The notes beneath the pieces are model-generated. The model saw only the letters and a list, made by a program, of their open reading frames with translations, had not been told where the DNA came from and did not search any database. A stretch of DNA of 64,000 nt from Lysobacteraceae bacterium NML93-0399 (GTDB lineage: Bacteria > Pseudomonadota > Gammaproteobacteria > Xanthomonadales > Xanthomonadaceae): positions 806,001-870,000 of the forward strand of contig NTJI01000002.1 of assembly GCA_002307375.1 (NCBI GenBank), in the 5' to 3' direction. The first letter of the stretch is position 1. The number at the start of each line of letters is the position of its first letter. The translations under genes and the position numbers were made by a program. Shown here one piece after another: positions 9,703 to 18,523 of the stretch.

Positions 9703-10043
9703 TGCAGGAGTTCCGCCGCGCACGCCGCCGCAAGGCGCCCGACGTGATTCTGGTGACCGACGCGATGACCGGCCATGTGGTGGGCCGCATCGGCAACCTG
9801 TCGGAGACCGGCATGCTGCTGATCGCCAGCGCGCCGTTCGTCGAGGACGCGCTGTACCAGCTGTCCTTCACCCTGCCCGACGCACCCGATGCGCCGGTCG
9901 AGATCGGCGCGCACCTGTTGTGGCTCGACGATGCGACGCTCGCCGGCGCCAGCTGGGCGGGCTTCCGCTTCATCGCCACCACGCCGTCGCTGGCGCATCG
10001 GCTGCAGGGCTGGGTCAACGCACCGGGCAGTCATTACGCCTGA
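9699..10043 (+). CDS. PilZ-domain protein
   Basis: A 114-aa single-domain protein. RRARRRKAPDVILVTD holds the N-terminal arginine cluster (an RxxxR-like motif), and IGNLSETGMLLIAS matches the (D/N)xSxxG motif of c-di-GMP-binding PilZ domains (N-L-S-E-T-G). The following beta-strands (IGAHLLWLD, WAGFRFIAT) complete the barrel. It probably binds c-di-GMP, since both motifs are present, although the arginine spacing is not ideal. The ATG at 9699 overlaps the DUF1631 stop; a second ATG directly follows and is equally possible. Confidence 0.85.
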   Translation: MMQEFRRARRRKAPDVILVTDAMTGHVVGRIGNLSETGMLLIASAPFVEDALYQLSFTLPDAPDAPVEIGAHLLWLDDATLAGASWAGFRFIATTPSLAHRLQGWVNAPGSHYA

Positions 10044-10044
10044 T

Positions 10045-10064
10045 GCTGCCGGCATGCCGGCAGC
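10045..10064. terminator. Self-complementary hairpin after the PilZ gene
   Basis: A perfect 20-bp palindrome starts 2 bp after the PilZ stop codon. It could end the DUF1631-PilZ transcript, but no T-tract follows, so it may act only in RNA stabilisation. Confidence 0.3.
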
Positions 10065-10253
10065 GCGCGCCGGCTACTGATTCCGATACCGCCGCGCGGC
10101 ATTGCGCTCGCTCCAACACCCGCGACATCGAAAAACCGAACACGGCCATCGAGCGCGATGCATGGCCGGCACGGCGCCTCGACAGGTGACCGGGGCAACA
10201 GCAACGGGGCGATGCGGCAGAATAGGCCGATCCATTCGTCACACGGGATCGCG

Positions 10254-11612
10254 ATGTCCATGCCAGCTCCGTCCGCCGCCAGCCTCTACGCCGACCACCT
10301 CGCGACACTGCAGACGCGCGCGGCGACCGCGCTCGAACGCGCCGGCCTCGACCATCTGGTGATTCCCAGCGGCACGGTGCACTACCAGGTCTTCGACGAT
10401 CGCGACTATCCGTACGCGGTCAATCCGCATTTCAAGGCCTGGCTGCCGCTCACGCGCACCCCGGGCAGCTGGCTGGTGGTGACGCCGGGTGCGCGGCCGA
10501 AGCTGATCTATCTGCAGCCGCGCGACTACTGGCACGTGGTGCCTGATGCACCGTCCGGGTACTGGGTCGAACACTTCGACATCGTGGTGATCCGCAAGCC
10601 GGAAGACGCCCAGCAGCACCTGCCCCGCAATGCCGCACGCTGCGCGATCCTGGGCGAACCGCAGAGCGCACTGGGCCAGTACGGCGCCTACAAGCCGAAC
10701 AACCCGCAGGCGGTCGTCGACCATCTCGATTACCACCGCGCGTTCAAGACGCCCTACGAACTGGCGATGCTGCGCGCCGCCAACCGGCATGCGGTGCGCG
10801 CGCACCGGGCGGCCGAACGCGCGTTCCGCGCCGGCGCCAGCGAGTTCGGCATCCATCTGGCCTACTGCCAGGCCGCCGGGCAGGACGCGAACGAGTTGCC
10901 CTACGGCAACATCGTGGCGCTCAACGAGCACGCTGCGGTGCTGCACTACACCGAGCTCGGTCGCCTTGCGCCCGACCCGGTCCGCAGCTTCCTCATCGAT
11001 GCCGGCGCCAGCCATGCCGGTTATGCGGCGGATGTCACCCGCACCTGGGCCGCCGACACCGGCAGCGAGTTCCAGTCGATGATCGACGCGGTCGACACCG
11101 CGCAGCAGGCGATGGTCGCCCAGGTACGCGCGGGCACCGATTACCGCCAGATCCATCTCGATGCGCATCTGGCCCTGTCGGGCGTGCTGCGCGACTTCGG
11201 CGTGCTGCGTGTGTCGCCCGAAGAAGCGGTGGCCACCGGTGTGAGCGCTGCGTTCTTCCCGCACGGCATCGGCCACGGCATCGGCCTGCAGGTCCACGAC
11301 GTCGGTGGCTTCATCGCGGCCGAGACCGGCGGCGCGATCGCCAAGCCCGACGGCCATCCGTATCTGCGCCTGACGCGCACGTTGGCGGCGGACATGGTCG
11401 TGACCATCGAGCCGGGCGTGTACTTCATCGACATGCTGCTCGAAGACCTGCGCAGCGCCGGCAAGGGCGATGCCGTGGACTGGGACCGCATCGAGGCCTT
11501 CAAGCCCTACGGCGGCATCCGCATCGAGGACGATGTGGTCTGCACCGACGACGCGCCGGAAAACCTCACGCGCGACGCGTGGGCGCAGGACGTGGCCGAC
11601 ACCGCGGACTGA
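10254..11612 (+). CDS. pepQ: Xaa-Pro dipeptidase PepQ (M24B)
   Basis: Hydrolyses dipeptides with C-terminal proline. The 452-aa protein has a creatinase-type N-terminal domain and a C-terminal pita-bread metallopeptidase domain. Five metal ligands are visible: the two Asp in LIDAGASHAGYAADVTRTW, His in GIGHGIGLQVHDVGG, Glu in TIEPGVYF and Glu in IRIEDDVV. Insertions between the third and fourth ligands and the overall length fit PepQ (about 440 aa) rather than PepP. The ATG at 10254 is chosen; upstream in-frame codons give a non-family peptide. It stands alone between the PilZ gene and the convergent pepP. Confidence 0.93.
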   Translation: MSMPAPSAASLYADHLATLQTRAATALERAGLDHLVIPSGTVHYQVFDDRDYPYAVNPHFKAWLPLTRTPGSWLVVTPGARPKLIYLQPRDYWHVVPDAPSGYWVEHFDIVVIRKPEDAQQHLPRNAARCAILGEPQSALGQYGAYKPNNPQAVVDHLDYHRAFKTPYELAMLRAANRHAVRAHRAAERAFRAGASEFGIHLAYCQAAGQDANELPYGNIVALNEHAAVLHYTELGRLAPDPVRSFLIDAGASHAGYAADVTRTWAADTGSEFQSMIDAVDTAQQAMVAQVRAGTDYRQIHLDAHLALSGVLRDFGVLRVSPEEAVATGVSAAFFPHGIGHGIGLQVHDVGGFIAAETGGAIAKPDGHPYLRLTRTLAADMVVTIEPGVYFIDMLLEDLRSAGKGDAVDWDRIEAFKPYGGIRIEDDVVCTDDAPENLTRDAWAQDVADTAD

Positions 11613-11677
11613 GCGGGCGGCCTGGGGGCGCGCCGTCCCGGCGTGCCCCCTGCGCGAACGGCGGGCAATGCGACGCG

Positions 11678-13003
11678 CTAGTCGCGCGCCATGAAGGCCT
11701 CGATCTCGTCGGCGGTGCGTGCAAGTCCTGCGGTCAGCACCTCGTGCCCGGTGCGGGTGATCAGCACGTCGTCCTCGGTGCGGATGCCGATGCCGCGCCA
11801 CTTGGCGTCGACGCTGGTGTCGTCGTGCGCCACGTAGAGGCCCGGCTCGATCGTGAACACCATGCCCGGCTCCAGCAGCCGGGATTCGCCGTCGATGCGG
11901 TAGTCGCCGACATCGTGCACGTCCAGGCCGATCCAGTGCCCGGTCTTGTGGCGATAGAAACGCTTGTAGCTGCCGTCGGCAATGCGCTTGGCAAGAGAGC
12001 CCTTCAACAGGCCCAGCCGCAACAGTCCTTCGGTCAGCGTCTCGACCGCGGCGTTGTGTCCGGCCTCGTACGGCACGCCGGGCCGGGCCTCGGCGAGCGC
12101 TGCCTGCAGCGCGGATTCGACCAGCTCGTGCAGCGCTCGCTGCGCCGGCGTGAAGCGGCCGCTGACCGGAAACGTGCGGGTGATGTCGGCCGCATAGCCG
12201 CGGTACTCGGCGCCGGCATCGATCAGCACCAGGTCGCCGTCGCGCGCCTGGGCCGCATTGGCGCGGTAGTGCAGCACGCAGGCATTGGCGCCTGTACCGA
12301 CGATGCTCTCGTAGGCCGGCTGCGCGTCGTGCCGCCTGAAGACGTATTCAAGCTCGGCCTGCAGCTGGTACTCGTGGATGCCCGGACGCGCGGCGCGCAT
12401 CGCCGCGGCGTGCGCTTCGACGCTGATCCTGGCCGCCCGACGCATCAGCTTGAGTTCGCCCGCGTCCTTGAACAGCCGCATCTCGTCGAGCAGATGACCC
12501 AGTTCGAGAAACTCGTGCGGCGGCGATGCGCCCAGCCGCACCTGCGCACGCACCTGGTTGAGCCAGCCGATCAGCTGCAGGTCGAACTCGGTGTCGCGGC
12601 CGAAGTGGTAGTAGACGCGCGTGCGGCCTTCGAGCAGGCCGGGCAGGATTTCGTCGAGATCGTCGATCGGATAGGCATCGTCCATGCCCAGCGCCTCGAC
12701 CGCGCCCTCGGGGCCCACACGCGGACCATCCCAGCCCTCGCGCTCGGCGTCGCGCTCGCGGCAGAACAGCAAGGCTTCGCCGTGTTTGCGGCCGGGTACG
12801 AGCACCAGCACCGCGTCGGGCTCGGCGAAACCGGTCAGGTACCACAGGTCCGAATCCTGCCGGTAGGGATAGTGGGTGTCGCGGCTGCGCACGCGCTCGG
12901 GCGCGGCGGGCAGCACGAGAATCGCGTCGTCGCCGGCCAGGCGCATCAGCTGCCGGCGGCGCTTGAGATAGGCGGATGCCGTAATGCCGGTGATGGTGGA
13001 CAC
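11678..13003 (-). CDS. pepP: Xaa-Pro aminopeptidase PepP (M24B)
   Basis: Removes the N-terminal residue when proline is in position 2. The 441-aa protein has the aminopeptidase P N-terminal domain (RRRQLMRLAG, YRQDSDLWYLTGF) and a catalytic domain with the metal ligands in DAGAEYRGYAADITRTF, TGHWIGLDVHDVG, TIEPGLYV and IRTEDDVLI. The start is a GTG at 13003, one base after the ygfB stop, so it is probably translated with ygfB. The ygfB-pepP pair is conserved from E. coli. Confidence 0.95.
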   Translation of the reverse strand: MSTITGITASAYLKRRRQLMRLAGDDAILVLPAAPERVRSRDTHYPYRQDSDLWYLTGFAEPDAVLVLVPGRKHGEALLFCRERDAEREGWDGPRVGPEGAVEALGMDDAYPIDDLDEILPGLLEGRTRVYYHFGRDTEFDLQLIGWLNQVRAQVRLGASPPHEFLELGHLLDEMRLFKDAGELKLMRRAARISVEAHAAAMRAARPGIHEYQLQAELEYVFRRHDAQPAYESIVGTGANACVLHYRANAAQARDGDLVLIDAGAEYRGYAADITRTFPVSGRFTPAQRALHELVESALQAALAEARPGVPYEAGHNAAVETLTEGLLRLGLLKGSLAKRIADGSYKRFYRHKTGHWIGLDVHDVGDYRIDGESRLLEPGMVFTIEPGLYVAHDDTSVDAKWRGIGIRTEDDVLITRTGHEVLTAGLARTADEIEAFMARD

Positions 13004-13004
13004 G

Positions 13005-13556
13005 TCAGTTCAACCGCTTGCGATGGCGCGGGCCCAGCGTCGCATCTCCGTGCAGCAGCAATACCGCCACGCGCACGAATTCCTCGATCTCGGCCAGCGC
13101 GTCTTCCTCGCCCGCGTCCTCCTCGGCATCGGCGTCCGGCTGCGCCGCGGCCAGGCGCGCGAGGTCGGCGAGCGCCTCGCCGCCCTCATCCGACAGCGAG
13201 GGCCGTGCCCCGGCTGCCAGGCCGAATCCTCCGAGGAAGCCGCGGCACCAGTCGAACAATGCGGCGCTGCGCACTGCCAGCGGTTGCGCGTCGTCGGGCA
13301 GCAGCAGGGCGAAGGCGAAATCGCGGTCCTCCAGCTGCGCGGCCGTGGCCATGCGCAGGCGGTCGAGCGCGCTGCCGGGCGACGGTGCGGGCGCTGCGGC
13401 ATCGGCCAGGACCGGCGCCAGCCAGCCCGGCACGTCGTCGCCGCCGCCGGCCAGCCAGCCGCTCAGGCCGCCATGCAGTTCACTGCCGGGCATCGCCAGT
13501 TGCAGTTGGCGGATTTCGGCATCGATTTCGGCAAGGCTCGGCAGGGTTTCGGACAC
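13005..13556 (-). CDS. ygfB: UPF0149 family protein YgfB
   Basis: A 183-aa helical protein of the UPF0149 (YgfB/YecA) family, with ELHGGLSGWLAG near residue 26 and LFDWCRGFLGGFGLA near residue 96, both typical. In Pseudomonas aeruginosa YgfB is linked to control of ampDh3 and beta-lactam resistance; the molecular role here is unknown. An acidic run (DADAEEDAGEEDALAEIEEF) precedes the C-terminal helix. The only sensible start is a GTG at 13556, giving VSETLPSLAEID. It is immediately upstream of pepP and divergent from the GGDEF-EAL gene. Confidence 0.85.
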   Translation of the reverse strand: MSETLPSLAEIDAEIRQLQLAMPGSELHGGLSGWLAGGGDDVPGWLAPVLADAAAPAPSPGSALDRLRMATAAQLEDRDFAFALLLPDDAQPLAVRSAALFDWCRGFLGGFGLAAGARPSLSDEGGEALADLARLAAAQPDADAEEDAGEEDALAEIEEFVRVAVLLLHGDATLGPRHRKRLN

Positions 13557-13645
13557 GTGGCAGGCTCTGGGACGGAAGCCGCCAGTGTACCAATGGCCTC
13601 GATACCGGGCCCTGGCGCGGCTTGTTGCTGCGCATGCGGCCCGCC

Positions 13646-13651
13646 TACACT
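13646..13651 (+). promoter_or_regulatory. Possible -10 (TACACT) of the GGDEF-EAL gene
   Basis: TACACT lies 32 nt before the GTG start in the 127-bp divergent gap. No convincing -35 box is visible. The position matches the other -10 candidates in this window. Confidence 0.35.
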
Positions 13652-13683
13652 CCTCGCGCCGATTCCGGCACGGAGCGCTCCGC

Positions 13684-15903
13684 GTGATCGAACCCAGCCC
13701 AGTGCACGTGCCCGGCGCCGCCGCGCTGATCGCACTGCTCCTTGCGCTGATCGTCACGCTCCTGGTCGTGCTGCTGCGCCGGCGCAGCAGCGAGCGCGCC
13801 TACGTGGCCGAGATCGACGACCGCCGCGAGCGCCTCAAGCTGGCGCTGTGGGCGACCGGCGAGCGCTACTGGGATTACGACGTCGCCAGCGGCCAGCTGC
13901 GCCGCCTGATCGATGACGCGGCCGGCGACGCAGGCACGGTCGAAGACAGCGCGCCGGTCGAGACACTGCTGCATCCCGACGATCAACCGCTCGCACGCGA
14001 GACGCTGCGCCGCTATCTCGATGGCGAGACCGGCCGTTACCAGGCGCAGGTCCGTGTGCGCGACGGCGCGGGCGGCTGGGCGTGGATGCGGGTACGTGGC
14101 CGCGCAGTTGCGCGGGATGCGCACGGCCATGTGCTGCGCATCGCCGGTACCGCGCTCAACATCACCGCCACGCGCGAGGCCGAGCGCGAGCGGCAGATCG
14201 CCGCCGCCGTGCTGCGCAGCATGAGCGAGGCGGTGGCGGTGCTGGATGCCGACTTCCGCTATGTGTCGGTCAACCCGGCGTTTCTGCGCATGAGTGGCTA
14301 TGCGGAAACGGAAGTGCTCGGACGCAGTGCTTCGCTGGTCGACACCACGCGACACGAGGCCGCCTTCCATCGCCAGATCCGCGTCCAGGCCGCCCAGCAG
14401 GGCCAGTGGAGCGGCGAGGTCTGGCAGCGGCGCAAGGATGGCGACGAACTGCTCACCGCGCTCGAACTGCGCACCGTGCGCGACGCCGACGACGGCAGCG
14501 TGCTGCACGTGTGCGTGTTCAACGACATCACCCAGCAGAAGCGCACCGAACAGGAGCTGCGCTACCTGGCCAACTTCGACACGCTCACCAGCCTGCCCAA
14601 CCGCTCGCTGCTGTCGGAGCGGCTGTCGCGCGCGATCGTCCGCGCGCATCGCCAGGACAGCCGCCTGGCGGTGCTGTTCCTGGATCTCGACCGCTTCAAG
14701 GACATCAACGATTCGCTCGGCCACGCCGCCGGGGACCGCATCCTGCGCGCGGCTGCGGTGCGCCTGCAGCAGACCGTGGGCGAGCACCACACCGTGGCGC
14801 GCCTGGGCGGCGACGAATTCACCGTCGTGCTCGAGGACCTCGCCCAGCCCCACGACGCCGAGCGCATGGCACGCGAGATCATCAACGCCTTCGAAGCGCC
14901 GCTGCAGCTCGACGACCGGCGCGAAGTGTCGATCTCGCCGTCGATCGGCATCAGCCTGTATCCCGACCATGCGCAGGTGCCGACCGAGCTGCTCAAGCAG
15001 GCCGACACCGCGATGTACCAGGCCAAGGCCGCCGGGCGCCGCACCTACATGCGCTACGACGACAACATGGATCTGGCCGTGCGTCAGCGCGCGACGGTGT
15101 CGGGCGCGCTGCGCAAGGTGCTCGATCGCGGCGAGCTGCGGCTGGTGTTCCAGCCGCGCATGTCGCTGGCGCCTGCGCGCATCACCGGCGTCGAAGCCCT
15201 GCTGCGCTGGTCGAGCCCCGAACACGGCGACATTCCGCCCAGCGAGTTCATCCCGATCGCCGAGGAAAGCGGCCTGATCCTGGAAATCGGCGAATGGGTC
15301 CTGCGCGAGGCCTGCCTGGTGCTGCAGCGCTGGCGCCAGCACGGCCTCGACGAAATGACCGTCTCGGTCAACGTCTCGGTGCTGCAGCTGCTGCGCGGCG
15401 ACTTCACCGGCGTGGTCGCCCGCGTGCTCGCCGATGTCGGCATTCCGCCGCATCTGCTCGAACTCGAACTCACAGAAAGCGTGCTGATGGCGAACGCCGA
15501 GCAGACCGCCGCGCGCCTGCAGGCCTTCCGCGCGCTGGGCGTGTCGCTGGCGATCGACGACTTCGGCACCGGCTACTCGTCGCTGGCCTATCTCAAGCGT
15601 CTGCCCATCACCACGATCAAGATCGACAAGGCCTTCGTCGACGGCCTGCCGCACGACGCGGAGGACGCCGCCATCACCCCGACCATCGTCGCCATGGCCC
15701 ACTCGCTGGGCCTGCGCGTGGTGGCCGAAGGCGTGGAGACCGAGGCGCAGATGCGCTTTCTCGCCGAACGCGGCTGCGACGAGATCCAGGGCTTCTGGAT
15801 CTCGCCCCCGCTCGATGCGCTGCAGTGTCTGGCGTTCGTGCGCAACTGGCGCCCCGAGGGCACGCCGGGCACGCGCCACGAACGCATTCCGGCGCTGCCT
15901 TGA
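13684..15903 (+). CDS. Membrane-anchored PAS-PAS-GGDEF-EAL protein (c-di-GMP turnover)
   Basis: A 739-aa protein with a short N-terminus, one membrane helix (about residues 12-31), two PAS domains (about 45-165, containing RYWDYDVASG, and 175-290), a GGDEF domain and an EAL domain. GGDEF is intact at residues 375-379. The EAL domain has EALLRW at 504-509 and the downstream signatures NVSVLQL, ELTES, IDDFGTGYSSL, IKIDKAFVDGL and VAEGVET, so both cyclase and phosphodiesterase sites look functional by motif. The GTG at 13684 follows CGGAG by 8 nt. It interrupts the usual ygfB/zapA divergent arrangement. Confidence 0.93.
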   Translation: MIEPSPVHVPGAAALIALLLALIVTLLVVLLRRRSSERAYVAEIDDRRERLKLALWATGERYWDYDVASGQLRRLIDDAAGDAGTVEDSAPVETLLHPDDQPLARETLRRYLDGETGRYQAQVRVRDGAGGWAWMRVRGRAVARDAHGHVLRIAGTALNITATREAERERQIAAAVLRSMSEAVAVLDADFRYVSVNPAFLRMSGYAETEVLGRSASLVDTTRHEAAFHRQIRVQAAQQGQWSGEVWQRRKDGDELLTALELRTVRDADDGSVLHVCVFNDITQQKRTEQELRYLANFDTLTSLPNRSLLSERLSRAIVRAHRQDSRLAVLFLDLDRFKDINDSLGHAAGDRILRAAAVRLQQTVGEHHTVARLGGDEFTVVLEDLAQPHDAERMAREIINAFEAPLQLDDRREVSISPSIGISLYPDHAQVPTELLKQADTAMYQAKAAGRRTYMRYDDNMDLAVRQRATVSGALRKVLDRGELRLVFQPRMSLAPARITGVEALLRWSSPEHGDIPPSEFIPIAEESGLILEIGEWVLREACLVLQRWRQHGLDEMTVSVNVSVLQLLRGDFTGVVARVLADVGIPPHLLELELTESVLMANAEQTAARLQAFRALGVSLAIDDFGTGYSSLAYLKRLPITTIKIDKAFVDGLPHDAEDAAITPTIVAMAHSLGLRVVAEGVETEAQMRFLAERGCDEIQGFWISPPLDALQCLAFVRNWRPEGTPGTRHERIPALP

Positions 15904-15934
15904 CCGCCACCTGCGCGCTGCCTATCGTGCGGAA

Positions 15935-16156
15935 ATGACCGACACCGACGTCATCGCCCAGCTGCAGAGACTGACGTCGCGCGTCGAGACGCTGATCGAA
16001 CGCGTCCGTGTGCTCAGCGACGAGAACCGCAGCCTGCGCCAGCAGCAGGAAACGATCGTCGGCGAGCGCGCCCAGCTGCTGTCGAAGAACGAGCAGGCCC
16101 GCTCGCGGGTGGAGGCGATGATCGCCCGGCTCAAATCCCTGGAGCAGCACACATGA
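15935..16156 (+). CDS. TIGR02449-type small coiled-coil protein
   Basis: A 73-aa, almost entirely helical heptad-repeat protein (LQRLTSRVETLIERVRVLSD, then ENRSLRQQQ) ending RLKSLEQHT. It matches the TIGR02449 family commonly found immediately upstream of zapA in xanthomonads and pseudomonads; it resembles ZapB in size and structure. ATGA overlap with zapA indicates coupling, suggesting a divisome role beside ZapA (inference). The ATG at 15935 is the only good start after the GGDEF-EAL stop. Confidence 0.8.
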   Translation: MTDTDVIAQLQRLTSRVETLIERVRVLSDENRSLRQQQETIVGERAQLLSKNEQARSRVEAMIARLKSLEQHT

Positions 16157-16452
16157 GCGCCACCGAGGCCGTCAGCGTCCGCGTGCTCGACCGCGAATAC
16201 ACCGTGGGCGTTGCGCCCGGCGAACGCGAAGGCCTGATGGCCGCCGCGCGTCTGCTCGACAGCCGCATGCGCGAGATCCGCGGCAGCAACCGCATGGCGG
16301 CCGTCGATCGCGTCGCCGTACTGGCCGCGCTCAACCTCGCCCACGAACTGCAGCAGGTGGGCGACGTGCAGCTGCACGGTGACCGCGCAGTGTCCGAATC
16401 GCTCGCCGCCTTGCATCGCAAGCTCGATGCGCTGGATGCCGAAGCGCGCTGA
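16153..16452 (+). CDS. zapA: Cell division protein ZapA
   Basis: A 99-aa FtsZ-ring stabiliser. It has the N-terminal VSVRVLDREYTVGVAPGE strand pair and the long helix MAAARLLDSRMREIRGSN followed by VDRVAVLAALNLAHELQ, all characteristic of ZapA. ZapA forms tetramers that bundle FtsZ protofilaments. It overlaps the upstream coiled-coil gene by 4 nt and lies immediately upstream of the 6S RNA gene, the order conserved across gammaproteobacteria (zapA-ssrS-ygfA). Confidence 0.94.
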   Translation: MSATEAVSVRVLDREYTVGVAPGEREGLMAAARLLDSRMREIRGSNRMAAVDRVAVLAALNLAHELQQVGDVQLHGDRAVSESLAALHRKLDALDAEAR

Positions 16453-16538
16453 ATCGCGCGCCTTCGCGCGCCGCGCACGCAACTGAATTTCCGCCCTCCC
16501 CTGCCGACGAACGGGACGCATCATCGGTGCACCTTGGC

Positions 16539-16544
16539 TATACT
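16539..16544 (+). promoter_or_regulatory. -10 box (TATACT) of the 6S RNA gene
   Basis: TATACT lies 7 nt before the inferred 6S RNA 5' end in the zapA-ygfA gap. The -35 region (around 16516) is poor. The sigma-70-type assignment rests on the -10 and position only. Confidence 0.5.
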
Positions 16545-16550
16545 GCGCCT

Positions 16551-16738
16551 GCGTTCTCTGCCGTGTTCGACAGCGTGCAAAACATTCGCCTTGTCCCTTA
16601 AGAACGACACCGGGGATGTCAGGAAACCGGGAGTGCCAGTCCGCCCTCGAGCGGAAAGCCCGAAGGAATCCCAGCGTTCCCACTTGAACCTCGGGTTCAA
16701 GGTCGTTTCGCGTGCATCGACATCGGCGGAGAACGTAT
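16551..16738 (+). ncRNA. ssrS: 6S RNA
   Basis: Three observations support this. The locus is the conserved zapA-ssrS-ygfA position. The 5' end (CGTTCTCTGCCGTGTTCGA) pairs with the 3' end (TCGACATCGGCGGAGAACG), forming the long closing stem. The conserved 3'-side element CTTGAACCTCGGGTTCAAG (16683-16701) matches the 6S hairpin. The total of about 185 nt is typical. 6S RNA mimics an open promoter, sequesters sigma-70 RNA polymerase in stationary phase and templates pRNA synthesis. Exact ends are estimated from the pairing and the -10 box. Confidence 0.88.
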
Positions 16739-16790
16739 TCTTCTGCCCGCCTGCCGCGTCGCCGGCACTTCCGACGACGAGACCGGCCGC

Positions 16791-17384
16791 ATGACCGACC
16801 GCTCCGCCCTCCGCCGCCGCCTGCGCGACCAGCGCCGAGCGTTGCCGGCACCGGCCCGCATCGCCGCGGCCGAGGGGCTCGCCCAGCAATTGTTCGCCCT
16901 GCCGCAGTGGCCGGCGTCGGGCTATGTCGCCGGCTACTGGGCCGGTGACGGCGAGATCGGTCTGCACGTGTTCCAGATGCGTCTGCCGCCGGGCGCGATC
17001 TACTGCCTGCCGGTCCTGCACGGTGACGTGTTGCGCTTCGCGCCCTGGCGCGCGGGCGATGCACTGGTCACCAACCGCTATGGCATTCCCGAACCCGACG
17101 TCGAGCCCGCCTCCGCACTCGAGGCACGCGACATGGCGCTCGTCGTCACGCCGCTGGTCGGCTTCGACGGCCGTGGCAATCGCCTGGGGATGGGCGGCGG
17201 CTGGTACGACCGCACGTTCGCGTTCCGCCGCGGCCAGTCCGCACCGCCGATGCTGGTCGGCGCGGCGTTCGCGCTGCAGCGGGTCGACGCGCTCGATGCC
17301 GCCGACTGGGACGTGCCGCTGGACGCGGTCTGCACCGAAGCCGGCATGATCCTCCCCCCCTTTCCGCCTGACGAAACGCGATGA
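16791..17384 (+). CDS. ygfA: 5-formyltetrahydrofolate cyclo-ligase
   Basis: Converts 5-formyl-THF to 5,10-methenyl-THF with ATP. The 197-aa protein opens [16 protein letters not shown] (basic N-terminal ATP-binding region) and carries the signature [16 protein letters not shown] near residue 127, with PLVGFDGRG before it. Located downstream of 6S RNA as in E. coli; in some species ygfA is co-transcribed with 6S RNA. Its stop overlaps the next start (ATGA), so it heads a ygfA-EVE-rpiA operon. Confidence 0.95.
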   Translation: MTDRSALRRRLRDQRRALPAPARIAAAEGLAQQLFALPQWPASGYVAGYWAGDGEIGLHVFQMRLPPGAIYCLPVLHGDVLRFAPWRAGDALVTNRYGIPEPDVEPASALEARDMALVVTPLVGFDGRGNRLGMGGGWYDRTFAFRRGQSAPPMLVGAAFALQRVDALDAADWDVPLDAVCTEAGMILPPFPPDETR

Positions 17385-17857
17385 CTGCCCGCAAGCGCTA
17401 CTGGCTGATGAAATCCGAACCCGAGGAATTCTCGATCGACGACCTCGCCCGCGTCGGCACCGAGCCGTGGACGGGCGTGCGCAATTACCAGGCGCGCAAC
17501 TTCATGCGCGACGGGATGCGCGTTGGCGACGAGATCTTCTTCTATCACTCCAATACCGACGTGCCGGGCATCTACGGCATCGCCTCGGTCGCCAGCACCG
17601 CGTATCCGGATCCGACGCAATTCAAGAAGACGTCGAAGTATTTCGACGAGAAGGCGACCGAAGAGACGCCGCGCTGGTTCATGGTCGACGTCGGCTATGT
17701 GCGCACGCTGGCGCGCCCCATTCCGCTGAGCGAGATCCGCGAACACGCGGCCGAGCTGGGCGAGGAGTTCGCGCTGATCCGCAAGGGTGCGCGCCTGTCG
17801 GTGCTGCCGGTGTCGTCCGCGCAGTGGAAACTGCTGTTGTCCCTGGAGAAGAAGTGA
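17381..17857 (+). CDS. EVE domain protein
   Basis: A 158-aa single EVE domain (PUA-like fold). It begins [17 protein letters not shown] and contains [20 protein letters not shown] (20 residues), the family hallmark, then a DEIFFYHSN strand. EVE domains bind modified bases in RNA or DNA (thymocyte nuclear protein 1 family); the target in bacteria is not settled. Its start overlaps the ygfA stop and its stop overlaps the rpiA start, so it is tightly coupled to both. Confidence 0.93.
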   Translation: MTARKRYWLMKSEPEEFSIDDLARVGTEPWTGVRNYQARNFMRDGMRVGDEIFFYHSNTDVPGIYGIASVASTAYPDPTQFKKTSKYFDEKATEETPRWFMVDVGYVRTLARPIPLSEIREHAAELGEEFALIRKGARLSVLPVSSAQWKLLLSLEKK

Positions 17858-18504
17858 TGAGCGAAGGCAAGCGCCTGGCCGGCGAGAAGGCGATCGAATA
17901 CGTGGAAGACGGCATGATCGTCGGCGTCGGCACCGGCTCGACGGTCGCGTTCTTCATCGACGCGCTCGCACGCATCAAGCACCGCATCGAAGGCGCGGTG
18001 TCGAGTTCGGACCAGAGCACCGAGCGCCTGCGCGCCCACGGCATCGACGTCCTCGATCTCAACGCCACCGGCCCGCTGTCGTTGTACGTCGACGGCGCCG
18101 ACGAGTGCGACCCCGGCAAGCATCTGATCAAGGGCGGCGGCGCGGCGCTGACGCGCGAGAAGATCATCGCCGAGGCCAGTGCGAAGTTCGTCTGCATCAT
18201 CGACCCGGCCAAGCAGGTGGATGTGCTCGGCGCGTTCCCGCTGCCGATCGAGGTGATTCCGATGGCGCGCAGCCTGGTGGCGCGCACCATTCTCGAGACC
18301 ACCGGCGGCCAGCCGGTCTGGCGCGAAGGGGTCAAGACCGACAACGGCAACTGGGTGCTCGACATCCACAACCTGTCGATCACCGACCCGGTGGCACTGG
18401 AAGCCAGGCTCAACCAGATCCCGGGCGTGGTCAGCGTCGGCCTGTTCGCGCGCCGCAAAGCGGATGTGGTGATCGTGGGCACGCCGACGCCGACGGTGCT
18501 CTGA
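17857..18504 (+). CDS. rpiA: Ribose-5-phosphate isomerase A
   Basis: Interconverts ribose-5-phosphate and ribulose-5-phosphate in the pentose phosphate pathway. The 215-aa protein has [15 protein letters not shown] (phosphate loop), [16 protein letters not shown] with the catalytic aspartates, and [12 protein letters not shown] with the catalytic lysine. The ATG at 17857 overlaps the EVE stop (TGATG). Last gene of the operon; it converges with the broken membrane-protein gene 19 bp away. Confidence 0.97.
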   Translation: MSEGKRLAGEKAIEYVEDGMIVGVGTGSTVAFFIDALARIKHRIEGAVSSSDQSTERLRAHGIDVLDLNATGPLSLYVDGADECDPGKHLIKGGGAALTREKIIAEASAKFVCIIDPAKQVDVLGAFPLPIEVIPMARSLVARTILETTGGQPVWREGVKTDNGNWVLDIHNLSITDPVALEARLNQIPGVVSVGLFARRKADVVIVGTPTPTVL

Positions 18505-18523
18505 GTGCCGCTCGATCAGATCG

